64,000 bases of DNA from the NCBI GenBank assembly GCA_963971535.1, contig OZ020589.1, forward strand, positions 74,917,811 to 74,981,810, in the 5' to 3' direction. Both the position numbers and the translations under genes were made by a program. Shown in pieces: positions 1 to 11,401 of this stretch. The stretch's first letter is position 1; the number at the start of each line of letters is the position of its first letter. Origin of the DNA: Notolepis coatsorum (taxonomy: Eukaryota > Chordata > Actinopteri > Aulopiformes > Paralepididae). Under the pieces are notes generated by a model. The model worked only from the letters and a program-made list of their open reading frames with translations. It was not told the DNA's origin and ran no database searches.

Positions 1-151
1 ATCCACCTCGGCGCCTCCATATTCTATTGCCGTTTCTGAATAAAACATGTAGGGCTACCGTTTAAACTCGCGAAACTCTCTCCACTTCTCACGCTCTCGT
101 ATCCCCATTCTCATATCCCCACCCCTATTTACTGGTATAAAACCCAAGTAC

Positions 152-344
152 CTGCATCCAGGTGGTCGCCCGCTCTGCTCTGAGGGAGGGTGATTGTGTT
201 GTTGTTGGGCTCCGTCAGCCTCTGCCACACCGCCGACCGGGACAACTGATGGTTTATACTGCAGTCCTCCTGCTGACCGTCAGCACTGGAGAACAGGAGG
301 ATGTGGACCATACGCTCCTCTTTGACCTGGTCCACCTTCATGAT
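152..344 (-). CDS. tdrd7: tdrd7 exon i (3'-most exon seen)
   Basis: Acceptor tctccccttag|A, donor CAG|gtactt; 193 nt, phase 0 in and 1 out. It encodes IMKVDQVKEERMVHILLFSS then ADGQQEDCSINHQLSRSAVW and a low-complexity stretch ending ...AGDHLDA. KVD....VH..LF......SIN.Q.....W is the tail of the second extended Tudor module; GDHLDA is where TDRD7 continues into its third Tudor domain. Reading through the donor gives an in-frame stop after about eight codons, so the donor at 151/150 is needed; that stop is not the gene's terminator. Remaining exons lie outside the window. Confidence 0.85.
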
Positions 345-500
345 CTAAGGGGAGAGAGTCAGAGAGAGAGCGAGAGAAAGATATAGTACTACTCAGTGTT
401 TAGGGCAGCCTCTGGGTTCCAGTCTGTATACTATCCCTTTATGCTATAGCCAGGGATTAAAGCAAAAAAAATCTCCTGACTGAACTTTTTTCAGGCCAAG

Positions 501-1765
501 TGTAACTGAGGGGTACAATTCCCTGACTGTATTAATCAAGTACTAGTATCATTAAACTACTACCGTCTATGTACTACTGGCCAATACTGTACATAAGTAT
601 ATTAGATTAGAACACTTCCACAATAACACGGTTTTCCACACAAAATACTCGGTTAGAATATTTATTACATCAATAAGGATTATATTACATTACTTAGTTG
701 CGCTTATAAGGCAAATAGAATGTGCATAGGCGAGTCAATAGTGAATATTAAGAATGATCTCTATGGTACTCTGGGAAAGGGGGTACTACCGGTTGTAAGC
801 CAGCAGAGGGGGGCAATGCTCTAGGAATGTCAATGGTCCACGGAGCTGTAGCAAGGCACCTGGAGACGGTGTATTTACTCCCTGAGTCAGCGGGAAAAAG
901 CAGCCTGGTCCCAGGATGCGCGCCGTGTAGGTGAAAGCCGTGGGGCCTCTGGTACGACAGAAACGGGCTTGAGTGATGTCCCCACGGGCACGTAGGTCTC
1001 ACAGCAGGGGGTGTAGACGGTTCTCTGCTTCCAGCAGCTTGGTGAAGAATGAAGAATAATAATCCTTGCCGGAAAAGTGGCACTGCTGGCGGGGTGTAAA
1101 TCCTCCGTGGTGCTGCTGGTCCGGTGTAAGTATCCTCCGGTGCGGTAGTGCACGGTTGACCTTGACGTTACTATACTATTAGCACGGGCAATAAGTGCTC
1201 TATGTAGACGCACAATTACTCACTCCACGTGGTCTTTGACTCGTAATGAAGGTTTACTAATAAATAGAGAACGATACATTGAACAAATGTATTAGGATAA
1301 CACGAGGCTCTATCTTGGGGCAATGCGAGCCCTGCTCTGCCCACGTTGCGTAGTGGGTGAGACGTTGCTTGGATAACTGGAACTGAACGAGACTGAACGG
1401 GACAATGGACTAAGAGGCTAAGAGGCTAAGAGAGAGTTCTACTTTACTTGCGCCATATATATATGCGCTGTGAACAAATAGTACCATTCGTATTTTGGTA
1501 GCCGTATTCATGGGCAGAAGCTGGGCATGTACAGACATATCTCGTCGGTACCTTTGAAGTCAGCTCGAGGGGGGTATGGCGCTGGCGCCTAGGGGATCGC
1601 TTCCAATAGGAGAACGAATATTATGGTCTGTCCTGTAGACTAAAGGGATATTCAGTGCATATTGTACAAGGAATATACAAGGGATATCAAACGATATACA
1701 AATATTATACATGGGATCTCAGGCAATAAATATATATATTCGGTTTAATCTGACCCTTTGTAACA
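501..1765. mobile_element. Solo-LTR-like insertion (TG...CA, 5-bp TSD)
   Basis: A 1265-bp block begins TGTAACTGAGGGGTAC, ends CTTTGTAACA and is flanked by the direct repeat ccaag (496-500 and 1766-1770). TG...CA ends and a 5-bp duplication are the hallmarks of an LTR left by recombination of an LTR retroelement. The uninterrupted sequence (ccaag once) is present in the sister hAT copy at about 59825. No gag/pol coding is visible inside. Orientation is uncertain; an AATAAA-like signal exists on both strands near the ends. A full-length member elsewhere would prove the class. Confidence 0.68.
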
Positions 1766-1998
1766 CCAAGTCATATTCTTATTTTAACCTCCACTATATA
1801 TTTTAGCGTTTTAAGGGAACTAGATCATTTTGAACATCTTTTCTATTGCCAGTTTGCTTTTATGTAATATCAATGCCGTTTTCAATTCATTAAATTAAAC
1901 TGATTGCAAGGGTTGACTGACTTTGTCATACAAATAAACAAATCTACATACTGTAACCTTTCAGTATTGTGTATAGTTCAAATTCAGTATTGTGTATA

Positions 1999-2502
1999 CC
2001 GTACTTTTCGGACTATAAGCCACGGCTTTTCCACCCATTTTTCGACCCTGCGGCTTATATAACGGTGCGGCTTATATGTGGACAAAACCCGAAAATCAAA
2101 ATATTGCTTTTTTTACTGCATTGAAATGTTATTTATCTGTTCCCTTATTTACTTAATACAACTTGTAAATGAGTTAATTCTTGTTATTATGCACCACCAC
2201 CCACAGAATTGAGAAAGAGCAATCAATCTGTCAATCCTTTCCGTGTCCGGGTTATATATGATGCCAAGCCTACATCATATTGGTTGTTTACAATAACATC
2301 TGATTTAATGTGATGGAAGAAGTGAAATGTGAGGTTTCCAGTGTTGAGTCAAATTAAGCCGCAGGCTCCACTCCTTACATATGGTAATTAAACATTAAAA
2401 CACATGCGGCTTATAGTCCAGTGCGGCTTATATATGTACACATCATTCAATTTAGCTGCTGCGGCTTATAGTCCGGTGCGGCTTATAGTGCGAAAAGTAT
2501 GG
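1999..2502. mobile_element. TA-target inverted-repeat element (copy 1)
   Basis: The termini CCGTACTTTTCGGACTATAA and (reverse complement of the right end) CCATACTTTTCGCACTATAA are inverted repeats of about 25 bp. The element sits between two TA dinucleotides (1997-1998, 2503-2504), while the surrounding tandem unit reads gtgtaTAgttc when empty. The inside is dominated by variants of gtgcggcttatat near both ends. No ORF is present. A 2-bp TA duplication suggests mobilisation by a Tc1/mariner-type transposase; that assignment is inference. A shorter copy lies at 39974-40342. Confidence 0.7.
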
Positions 2503-2608
2503 TAGTTCAAATTCAGTATTGTGTATAGTTCAAATTCAGTATTGTGTATAGTTCAAATTCAGTATTGTCTATAGTTCAAATTCAGTATCGTGTATAGTTC
2601 AAATTATG

Positions 2609-2740
2609 CAGGGCTCGAAATTAACATTTTTACTTGGTAGCACTGGTGCTCCCAACTTCAAAAAGTTGGGAGCACCAGCAAAAATGTAGGAGCACCCACC
2701 TAAATGTAAGGAGCACCAACAATATATATGTAATATATTT
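2609..2740. repeat. hAT-like terminal fragment with palindrome
   Basis: Begins CAGGGCTCGAAATTAAC, a typical hAT-type terminus, followed by a 36-bp near-perfect palindrome (2643-2678, ctggtgctcccaactt / aagttgggagcaccag) and two further tggagcacc-type subrepeats. The same block occurs at 61481-61612 inside the sister copy, and a diverged relative starts near 38555. No right terminus was found, so this is either a truncated insert or part of the family A body. Confidence 0.5.
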
Positions 2741-3989
2741 TTTGTATTGATAAAAAAAACTACAATATAACAGTACTGTAATGCAGTAAAACAGTGAAAG
2801 TAGCCTTAAACTATAGTATAGTGTAGACCTAGTAGTGTAGCCTATAGTGTAACTAGGCATGTGCCGGTATGACATTTTGAGGGTACGATAACCTTGGGCA
2901 AAAATACCACGGTTTCACGGTATTCGGTACATAAAAAAATCCCACATTGAACAAAACATATTACAGTGCACAATACGCTTTTCTGTAAGTGTTATTTATG
3001 AATGTGTGAAGACTGTCTGTATTACACACAGAGGGAACAGTCTGACCACATTAAAACTAAGTACAGAATATAAAATACTTCCAAATAAACTTTCATGATT
3101 ATGAATATGTAGGCTACATGTCAAAAGGGCATTTTGCTAATGTAATCTACTTGCAAAGATGTGTTATAATATAGCCTAGTACTATTCTTAATATATTAAA
3201 CTTTGGATTCATCTTTTGTGGTGGCTCAACATTATTCACACACGGAACTATGTGTTGGGGATAATGGTTCCGCACGGACCATATCGTTTGTTACATTGCT
3301 GTCGGCAAACTCGCTCAGAGTGTCAACATAGTGTTGACATTGAGTTGATGTTAGCTGCTAGCTGGCTACCCGAATCCACAACAGCCAGGCAGCCAACCGT
3401 ACAAAATACAGTCTCAGCCAATCACATCGATTTGTATAGTTAGTTAGCTCCACTGCGAATTAAAAGTTAGCCAGCCAGGACAGCCCGTATTAGCAAGCTA
3501 CAGTTGCTAGGTAGCTAACGTTAGCCACCCGAAGATCGGTAGCTAGCTAACGTTAGCCACAGCTTCAAAAACGAATTTCAATTATGTTATGAGCTATCAG
3601 CTAGCCAGCTAGATAACGTTAGACAACGCCTTGTGTAGTAAACTAAAGTGAATAGTTTACTGGGCCATTGTTTAATGCTTCAGTGGTGTTAAAAGAGGAC
3701 CTGCACGCTTGCCATCTTCGGTGCAAATGATACGGGTCTGTGACAAGACAGGTCTGTGAGGGGGAGGGCACTGCGAGCAGCGTGCGTGTGCGTCAAGCTC
3801 ACGTTTGATTGGTTAGAATGGTCAAAACGCCCCTTTTTCATGATATTTGACGCCTCTGATTGGCTAAATGTTGTTTCAATCTGTATGCATCTACAAATCA
3901 TATTATACCAGGTAGCCAATTCCGTCAGACTCAATCAAATTGACAAAAAAAAAAAAAATCCGTCTGGAGACGGAATGCTTTAATGCATG

Positions 3990-4085
3990 GCTATAGCACT
4001 CCTCGGTGTTTACAGGCTCTGGGTTCCAGTCCCCTGCCGTCTGTATACCATCCCTTTATGCTATAGCACTCCTCAGTGTTTACAG
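3990..4085. repeat. Minisatellite-like host repeat hit by two hATs
   Basis: Units of about 70 bp containing ctctgggttccagtc, ctatccctttatgctatagc and actcctcggtgtttacag occur at 390-450, 3990-4058, 4059-4085 and 5450-5490. The two neighbouring hATs (451-3989 and 4086-5449) inserted into different units, so the array was once contiguous. No coding potential. Confidence 0.55.
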
Positions 4086-5449
4086 CAGACCTGGGAATTG
4101 TACGGCCCATGGGATGATTCTGACCGGCCCGCAAAAGATTACATGATAATAAAAAATAAAAAAAATCATTTAAAAAAATTTAAAAATAATTTAACACTTT
4201 TCATGTCAACGTTCACACGCACAATATACGCTTACCTAGGATTTTACTTGATTCAACAACAAAGCAGTCGGGGCAATGGCAAGCCGAAAACTGTCGAAAG
4301 TGTGGTTATTTTTTTCCACAACCGAGGTAGGTAGATTACATTTTTTTTATTTGAAATTAATTTCAAGACAACTAGGCAGCAACAATCTCTAACACATGAA
4401 ATCCCTGAAAGAAGTCAAACCATCAGCTGATCACCGGCACAGGTACTCATCCATGTTAGGACTTAGGAGCGCATGATGAATTTTCAAGGCGTTTAAGATT
4501 TCAAAAAGGTTGAGGATGAAATACAGCTGGTTTCCTCTCCCTTTACCTGCAGTGTTGATAGTGCACCCACTGATGTTCAGCTTGAACTCATTGACCTGCA
4601 GTCTGATTCATTACTGAAAGAGCACTTTAAGTCAGCATCACTGCTAGAGTTCTACTCTGCTCTCAAGGATAACTTTCCAAACATGAGACATGCTCAGAAG
4701 GTTCTCTTTGGATCCACATACAGTACATATGTGAACAGACATTCTCAGTCATGAAGTTTACCAAATCCAGGTACAGATCCTCTCACTGATGAACATCTGT
4801 CAGCTGTGCTTCGCATCTCCACCTCAGACATTCAACCTGACTTTGATGGACTTGTTAAAGCTCAAGAGACTGGATTTCGCACACTGAATGAAAAAAAAAA
4901 GAACTGAAGAACACTAAAATATAAATTATTATTATAAAATGTGGAAATATAACAAGTGAAATGGGACACATTCTTTTTTTTGCACAGTTCTGAAAACATT
5001 AAATGTTTAATATAGGCATGTAAAGTCAAAAAGGCTACAAAACTGGGACACTTTTCTTTAGTTACACAGTTCAGTGACATGTCTTGTTTATTTTGGCTAC
5101 AAAGATGATGTGATGTCTTTAGAAAGCTAAGAAGATCCTTGTTTCAATAGTATATGAAACTCAAAATGCCCTTTTTAATGTGACTGAAAATGAGTTAAAT
5201 GTTTCACATTTTGTTTATCATTTTGGAAATTCTATTTGAATAAATGATATTTTTGAAAGCTAACTTCACCTTTTAATTGCCAAATAATAACATACACTCT
5301 TACCAGCGGTCAAAACAATGCCATTTACTGCTTTTTATATAGAAATAAAATGTATATTATGCATAATTGAGTTCGGAATTTTGGCCGGCCCTCCAAAATA
5401 TTTTCAGTTGCTCATTTGGCCCCCTGGGAAAAATAATTGCCCACCCCTG
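4086..5449 (+). mobile_element. hAT element with transposase C-terminal remnant
   Basis: Ends CAGACCTGGGAATTGTACGG and (reverse complement of the right end) CAGGGGTGGGCAATTATTTT; perfect 8-bp duplication gtttacag (4078-4085, 5450-5457). Around 4495-4870 a broken plus-strand reading encodes the hAT C-terminal dimerisation region: pieces ELIDLQSDSLLKEHF, LLEFYSALKDNFPN, LFGSTY, FSVMKFTKSRY and SSLTDEHLSAVLRISTSD. This matches the Charlie-like lineage that also gave rise to the GTF2IRD2 C-terminus. It is disrupted by small indels (for example around 4725-4775) and lacks the catalytic N-terminal part, so it is inactive. Confidence 0.85.
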
Positions 5450-5489
5450 GTTTACAGGCTCTGGGTTCCAGTTCCCTGCCATCTCTGCG

Positions 5490-5570
5490 TGGTTGTAATA
5501 ATACATTTAATTTATATAGCACTTTAAAATCAAACGATATCTCAAGGTGCTTCACAGCAAAAGAGAAAAT
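5490..5570. repeat. Short SINE-type fragment
   Basis: The stretch atttaatttatatagcactt ... caaggtgcttcacag resembles the 3' body of the common teleost tRNA-derived SINE found more completely at 22017-22258. It lacks the tRNA head and ends about 20 bases from the tdrd7 exon h donor. Confidence 0.45.
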
Positions 5571-5594
5571 ACAATACATGTGTGTGTTCTATAC

Positions 5595-5705
5595 CTTCAT
5601 GCTACAGTCCTTGATGAGCATGATTGCATCCTTCAGCCAGAGGACAGCCTCAGATTTCCAGCCCTCTGCTGGAGCGACCAGGTCAGACAGACAGCATTTG
5701 ATAGC
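5595..5705 (-). CDS. tdrd7: tdrd7 exon h
   Basis: Acceptor ttctctctctag|G, donor AAG|gtatag; 37 codons, phase 0. It encodes AIKCCLSDLVAPAEGWKSEA then VLWLKDAIMLIKDCSMK. The pattern AIKC.L.DL.......W..EAV.WL.D....C.MK is the SN-like continuation after IPPQ in TDRD7. The flanking introns are 10.3 kb (upstream, with the 9-kb hAT nest 5784-14779 starting about 80 bases from the acceptor) and 5.25 kb (downstream). Confidence 0.9.
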
Positions 5706-5939
5706 CTAGAGAGAGAAACCACCTTCAATTAGAATGGCCAACACCAACAGTTCTTGTATCACTTCATACTAAACCGTTTAGACTAGGGATGTTAAAAATG
5801 AATCGAAGATCGATTGATTGATCGTTAAGGATTTACTCGAACACGTGACATTTACTACTATCAAACAATGATATATTACAATGTTGTCTGTCTCTTATTA
5901 CATTTTAGCAGTCAGTAGAATGGTATATTTTTTATTATG

Positions 5940-6102
5940 TTTTTGGTAGATATTTTATTGGTTTCGTTACCGGGCAGTCCGATAGAGAGGAATTATGGGA
6001 GATAGACAGGGGAAGACATTCGGCAAAGGTCGCAGGGTCCGGGAGTCGAACCCGGGACGGCCGCATTGCACCGCAGCGCTGTACGCTACCCTGGCGCCCT
6101 GA
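5940..6102 (-). mobile_element. tRNA-derived SINE (fragment)
   Basis: Read on the minus strand, a tRNA-like head begins AGGGCGCCAGGGTAGCG and carries a clear RNA polymerase III B box, GGGTTCGACTCCC (6041-6053), followed by cctttgccgaatgtcttccc, a body widespread in teleost SINEs. The 3' end is AT-rich. The A box (GGGTAGCGTACAGCG) is recognisable but diverged. Old, non-functional copy. Confidence 0.75.
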
Positions 6103-6243
6103 ATGGTGTATTTTCAAAGCACGTTTCGATGAACAGATGGAGGGCGCAATACAACTATGATGAGGAGGCAACCACCTGTGTCTAAAATTAAGCGAGGGGG
6201 AAAAACACTAGGGGCGGCAAATTGCAAAATTAAGCGGGCTAAA

Positions 6244-7314
6244 TAGGGTGACCAGATGCAAAAAGTCCAAAAGCAGGACAACAGTAAGGGTTTGGTGGGA
6301 CAAAGTGGGACAGATAGATAATGTAAATGTTTAAATTAGAATAACTGGTCTTCACCGAATAGATCAAAATAAATACAAAATTATATCTCTCCACATTAGT
6401 CTTGGCACTGGCAGCCGGCTTGTTACCACCTAACATCCGTTTTAAATATTCAAACTTTTTCACTTGACAGGAATGTCTTGTGTTCGATATTCCCTGTTAA
6501 CACAGAACTAGGGAAAACCGTGTATAATACAAAAATAATACAAATAAATTGTGTTTATCTATTAGAATAACTGGTCTTCACCGAATAGATAAGGGTTAAA
6601 TCAAAATAAATACAAATTAAATACAAAATGATATCTCCACATTCGTCTTGGCACTGGCAGCTGGCGTGTGTGCTCATCTTCAGAACCATGGAAAGCACCT
6701 GCGACCATTGGGGTTTTTAATTCACTCAAACAACTCTCCACTGAGGAAGGTGCAAGCACATCCATAACTATGGATGTAGCTTTTGTATGACCACACAATA
6801 TTTTTTTTGCAATCTCGGAGTCTGTCCAAATGACAGGAGCTAGCTTGCTACCAGTCGGCTGACCTGTATGAATGAGAGTGTTGTACAGTGTGATAGACAC
6901 TTGTAATCTCAGCTGCAGTGACTTTGTCCGTCTGGCTATCATTTTTGGGTTTAAGAAGAAACGGCATGTGTCGTTTGCCATTCTTGGTTGTAACTGCAGG
7001 TTTGTTTCTTTTTACTGCTTTCCATCTTAATTTCTAGTTTGTTGTTTTTTTGACAGCGCGCTAAACGTTGACAGCAAGCTAGATTTTGACAGTGCACTAA
7101 ATTACTACCTAACCAATCAGATCTGCGATATGAGGTAGCGTCACGAGCAGAGCAATGTGTGGACAAGAGGCGGGTTGCTACGTTTACTGTAGGGAGGGGC
7201 TTTTAGACCCATGTTTTTTTTTTGCTTCGCAAAGCGGGACATCCTCTCAATATGCGGGACATTAGGTCAAATGGCTGTGCAGTACAACCAAAAGCAGGAC
7301 ACCTGGTCACCCTA
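6244..7314 (-). mobile_element. hAT element with broken transposase
   Basis: Ends TAGGGTGACCAGATGCAAAA and (reverse complement) TAGGGTGACCAGGTGTCCTG; 8-bp duplication gggctaaa/gggctaag (6236-6243, 7315-7322). On the minus strand (about 7010-6640), pieces of a hAT transposase N-terminal half are seen: SEIAKKILCGHTKATSIVMD and VLAPSSVESCLSELKTP in one frame, and the preceding NGKRHMPFLLKPK in another. Several frameshifts and loss of the catalytic middle make it a fossil. Confidence 0.8.
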
Positions 7315-7947
7315 GGGCTAAGAGAAGCGCAGATTTTGAGCTGCGACCGACAACGGGCCGGGAAAATAACCAACGTCAGTATGCGCATTTATTGAGAATG
7401 ACATGATCGGTATGGTTGATGGCAAAGGATTGCGGCAAATTATGCACCTGCTTGAAGTTCAGAGTTGCTCACGCAGTTAGCCAACGTTGCCGCTGCTCGC
7501 AAGGTTGCATCGACGACAGACAGGTGGACTGCCCTGACAACCGAAAGCTATGTTACCGTCACTTGCCACAACATCACCTTAGGAATGGCGGGGTCACCAC
7601 TCTGGTGTTGCTAACTAGAAGTTTGCCAGGTCGCCATATGGCAGACCACCTCGGATAACATTTAAAAGAAGCCATTCCCCATCCCTGGATCAAGGGACCC
7701 GTATTTGACTTTCCACCAGACTGACAAAGCTGGCACGCCAGTACCTCTGTATAACCGCGACATCGGTACCATCCGAGCAAGTGTTTGTGGACCGATTGTG
7801 ACCAAGCTGCATGCGCTCCGGTCTGAAACCCGACCATGTTGATATGCAGATTTTCCTCAACAAGAACAAATAGATCGGGTCCATGTGAGTCAGTCGGAGA
7901 CGGGCTATTTATGTTCTATGTAGGCGTAATCTGTTATTTAGTTAGGC
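7315..7947 (+). pseudogene. hAT transposase remnant of the outer element
   Basis: No intact gene. Around 7440-7570 the plus strand gives VAHAVSQ, then after a frame change TALTTESYVTVTCHNIT, which fits the DLWT..T..SYVTVT.H.. region of hAT transposases. The remainder to 7947 (for example 7660-7800) continues in broken frames with proline-rich text such as HPWIKGPVFDFPPD. It is flanked by two other hAT inserts and most likely is coding sequence of the 5784-14779 element. Confidence 0.5.
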
Positions 7948-8330
7948 CAGGGGTCAGCAACCTTTACTATCAAAAGAGCCACTTTTCCCCCCTCCCACAA
8001 AATAAAATGCTCAGGGAGCCGCACAACCTATTTACCCTTAAAATGAAGATAACGTTTTATATATCCCCAAGCATACCCCACATTTAGCATAAAATGCCTG
8101 ACAATTGCATACCCAAAGTAATTTGCGATTTTTTATACTTTATACTTATAGCACACAGTGTTGCATTAATGGAATTATAAAGCAACAAAAATAATTTGAC
8201 TTTTTATTGCAGTTTTTACCTGTTATAACAAAGGAAAACCTCAAACTCTTATGGAGAAAATATACTGGCTGTGTAGACCTATTTTTAAATAAAACACAGA
8301 AGAGGAGACAAAACACTGGTGTCTGTAGAC
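7948..8330. repeat. hAT left-terminal fragment (CAGGGGTCAGCAACC)
   Basis: Begins CAGGGGTCAGCAACCTTTA, a well-known hAT terminus type, followed by the aagagccac motif these elements share. It is interrupted at 8331 by another hAT and may resume at 9576-9800. No right end or target duplication was seen, so the copy is truncated. Confidence 0.55.
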
Positions 8331-9575
8331 CAGGGGTCTCAAACTCGCGGCCCGCGGGCCAATTGCGGCCCGCTGGATGATATTTTGCGGCCCCCTACTT
8401 GACATCAAGGTTTAGTGTTAGTGCGGCCCGCGTGCAACTGTTTGCCGCGTCGTTGTGCGAGTTGGATGTTTTATTAGGCTACCATAGCGCAGGCTCATGG
8501 CAGCAACGTTACGTTAGTGACTTGGTTGAAACATGATTCCGTGTGGAAGGAAAATATATCCAGTGCGTATGGCAGGCATCCTCAAAATTCTCCGCTCATC
8601 TCCTCTGCAAGCACTTCTCCACTGTCTGTGTCTGTGACATTCAGCGCCCTGTCAGCGTTTCTCCCCCCCACCCACAGTCTGCGAATCAGAGCAGAGGAGG
8701 GCGGGTCTTCACGGAATGCGTGTCGTCTTTCAGCGGGTCCCAGTCAGAGCGAGTTGACAGCGCATCGACAGGTAGTCTAATCTGCAGGTACTGTAGCTAG
8801 TAACCTCGTTCCCAGTTGTATCCCTGTGAGATAAATGTAGCTAGTAGCCTAGTTTCGCCAGCAGGCAGTTAGTAGAAACATGTGGCATGTTCAAAGAAAG
8901 TAAAAGAAAAGTCGACAGTGAAAATCGCTGCAATTCAAAGCTGCATGGACTGAAAAATATCCTCCCAGCACCAAGAAACGGTAGCTCTTGTGAAGAGTGG
9001 CAATTTGAAACGCCACTATGAAACAAAAGTTATTTTGATGCAGCCTTTCCTCATAATTCAGTGCTAAGAACCGCAAAAATAAATGGAATGAAATCATATC
9101 AAGCTGCAAGCAGAATTATTGTTAAAGCTATGTCACAATGAGAAAAAGCAACAAAGTCCTCACTCAGTGGCATGGGTGTTGGCTAAACACAAGAAGCCAT
9201 TCTCTGATGCATAAATAATAAAATAATGTATGACTGAAGTGATGGATACCATGTTTGAAGGCAAACAAAAGCAAATCCTCCTCAGATAGCACAGCAACCA
9301 GAATAACTGAAATACTGGCTGATGATTTGATTAAACAGCTTTGTAAAAAAAAAATCAATGCATTTCCATAGCTGTGGATGAGTCCACTGACACCACTGAG
9401 AATGCTCAGTTGCTGGTGTTTGTGAGGTTTTAGTGAGTTTGTGAGAAGATTGGATCAGTTGTACTTTTTTTTTTTAATACTTTAAACCCTTTTTTTGTGG
9501 AATATTTGATGGGGCCCAGCCTCACCCAGACTCTACCTCCAGCGGCCCCCAGGTAAATTGAGTTTGAGACCCCTG
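8331..9575 (+). mobile_element. hAT element, GTF2IRD2-like transposase remnant
   Basis: Ends CAGGGGTCTCAAACTCGCGG and (reverse complement) CAGGGGTCTCAAACTCAATT with a perfect 8-bp duplication ctgtagac (8323-8330, 9576-9583). The plus strand from about 8885 to 9420 carries disrupted reading: FKESKRKVDSENR, SGNLKRHYETK, KKPFSDA, MFEGKQKQILLR, the N-terminal part of a transposase of the same lineage as 4086-5449. Deletion of the rest leaves a 1.2-kb dead element. Confidence 0.85.
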
Positions 9576-9839
9576 CTGTAGACCTACTTTGAAATAAAAC
9601 CCTGAACTATTCAGGTATATTTGAGTCCTTCCCTTATTTGTGGAAGATTTCACACCACATATCAGGCATACAGGTAAGCCTGCATCATTAGTCGTGAAAG
9701 CAAATTAATCTGTCCACGCTGAATTAAAACTAAAAATTAAGTTAAAAATCTTGAACTTAAAAGGAGTAACTGGATTGGATGAATTTCAACAAAGGGGTGA
9801 CCAAACATAAATAGCAAATATAACAAAATATACCAGGGT

Positions 9840-10567
9840 CCAAGCAGCAAGTGCAACAGCCACTGTCAGAACACATAACTATTACCACCCTCCCCAGGGT
9901 ATCAAAAAAGTCAACCAACAAACAAGATTCTTGTGCCGGATCTCCTCTCTGGTAAACAAGAATAGTAATACCCTGAAGACTCTAACAGGAGCACTCATTC
10001 AAGGGTACTACGACTATGCTTGCACCTCATGGTACCAAAGCACCTCAAAGGCCCTAAAAACAAGATTACAAACATCACAAAACAAACTGGTCAGACTACT
10101 GCTTAACCTCACTCCTAAAACCCACTTTACCCCTGCCCACATTCAAAACCGCTCTTAAAGAGCACCTACGGGAGGCTGCAATTAGAAACTGGGCACCGTA
10201 AATGTCCAAACCCCCCCCACCCCCCCATCTAATGTACAGTCTCCTCCCCATCATATGTATATATTTTCTGTTAGGATCTCTGGGTAACAGTACTGTATAT
10301 TTGCATATCGTATATGTCACAATTGTAACACTACAGTACTATATAGTATACCTGTATGTCATGTATGTCCCTATGCCATAAATGTCATGATGTCATGTAT
10401 GTTGAGTATGTCATAAATGTCATGTCACTATAATTGAAAATGGGGGACCCTGATGTAAACAAGACACACGTCTTTCTCTGGTCTGCATCCCCTTAACAAT
10501 TGTGTGTATTGAGCCGTACTGTATTGTACCCATTCTGCAATCTGTTAAATAAAGTTTTCATTCATTC
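9840..10567 (+). mobile_element. Non-LTR retrotransposon 3' end (LINE family C)
   Basis: From about 9900 the reading frame gives TRFLCRISSLVNKNSNTLKT, GALIQGYYDYACTSWY and QNKLVRLLLNL, the C-terminal reverse-transcriptase region of a LINE. After a small deletion near 10125 it resumes as FKTALKEHLREAAIRNWAP and a stop at 10199. The 3' UTR ends with ctgttaaataaagttttcat and a short (cattcatt) tail. It is 5'-truncated. Further 3' ends of this family occur inverted at 10600-10970, 15455-15610, 44390-44545 and 57777-57830. Confidence 0.8.
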
Positions 10568-10599
10568 ATCCAGTTGTTTTGTTTTTGTGGTTTTGGTTG

Positions 10600-10970
10600 A
10601 ATGAATACTTTGTTTAACAGATTGCAGAATGGGTACAATACAGTACGGCTCAATACACACAATTGTTAAGGGGATGCAGACCAGAGAAAGACGTTTGTCT
10701 TGTTTACATCAGGGTCCCCCATTTTCAATTCATAGTGACATTTATGACACTCAACATACATGACATTTATGGCATAGGGACATACAGGTATATAGTACTG
10801 TACCGTTACATTTGTGACATATACGATATGCAAATATACAGTACTGTTACCCATAGATCCTAACATACATGGGAGGATACTGTACGTCATTAGGAGGGGG
10901 TGGGTGGGAGGAAAAAATACATAGTGGGTGAAGATCTCATCGAACATAAACACAAACGTGTCCTTGTTTA
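10600..10970 (-). mobile_element. LINE family C 3' UTR, opposite orientation
   Basis: Starting ttgtttaacagattgcagaa, this is the reverse complement of 10202-10560, so two LINE 3' ends face each other across about 40 bases. No coding sequence remains in this copy. It extends to around 10970, where similarity to the family is lost. Confidence 0.78.
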
Positions 10971-11401
10971 CATCCGTGAATAGATTATTTTCAAGTTAAC
11001 CTCAGCTTCAAGCTTTGGCGTGGAGCCGAATGTTATCCGGACTTCTGTTGGTGCAGATGTTATAGTCCTACCTGAGATGGCACAGCTGGTGTGGAGGCAG
11101 GGGCCGAAAATAAATGCGAAATAGTAGTTTGCAGGCGGTTTTTGCAGAACGCTCAGCATGTGCGACGCGACTGCTCTTTTTTTTTGCAGCAGGGCTTGTA
11201 ATGGTCTTTGACTGGGACCAACCATCGCGCAAACAGTGAATTGTCGAGCCAGTTCTCGTTAAATTGGCACTTAGTTTCCCATATTAACGAGTGCAAATGC
11301 TAAACTAAACGTAACGTTTCCGTCGACACAAGTTATTTATAAAACAGTGTTTAGAAAAGTTTTCAGTGTATTAAATACATGCTGATATTTTAAGTGACGA
11401 G
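10971..11401. other. Unassigned 0.4-kb stretch
   Basis: No gene, splice-compatible conserved exon or complete element was recognised. The sequence has mixed base composition and a T-run at 11178-11186, and lies between the inverted LINE end and the hAT starting at 11402. It is presumably internal sequence of the 9-kb hAT host. Confidence 0.4.

Larger units (their letters stand above)
451..3989. mobile_element. hAT-type element, family A, copy 1 (nested inserts)
   Basis: Starts CAGGGATTAAAGC and ends GCTTTAATGCATG, flanked by the perfect 8-bp duplication gctatagc (443-450 and 3990-3997), which is the hAT target-site length. The host site is a short minisatellite-like repeat. After subtracting the solo-LTR-like insert (501-1765) and the TA-target element (1999-2502) about 1.8 kb remains, with no recognisable transposase, so this copy is non-autonomous. 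Blocks seen in both copies include short tandem units of gtatagttcaaattcagta (about 1978-2600) and the gene-less AT-rich part 2740-3895. A second copy lies at 59781-63627. The 3495-3703 stretch rich in gctaacgttagc is absent from copy 2. Confidence 0.8.
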
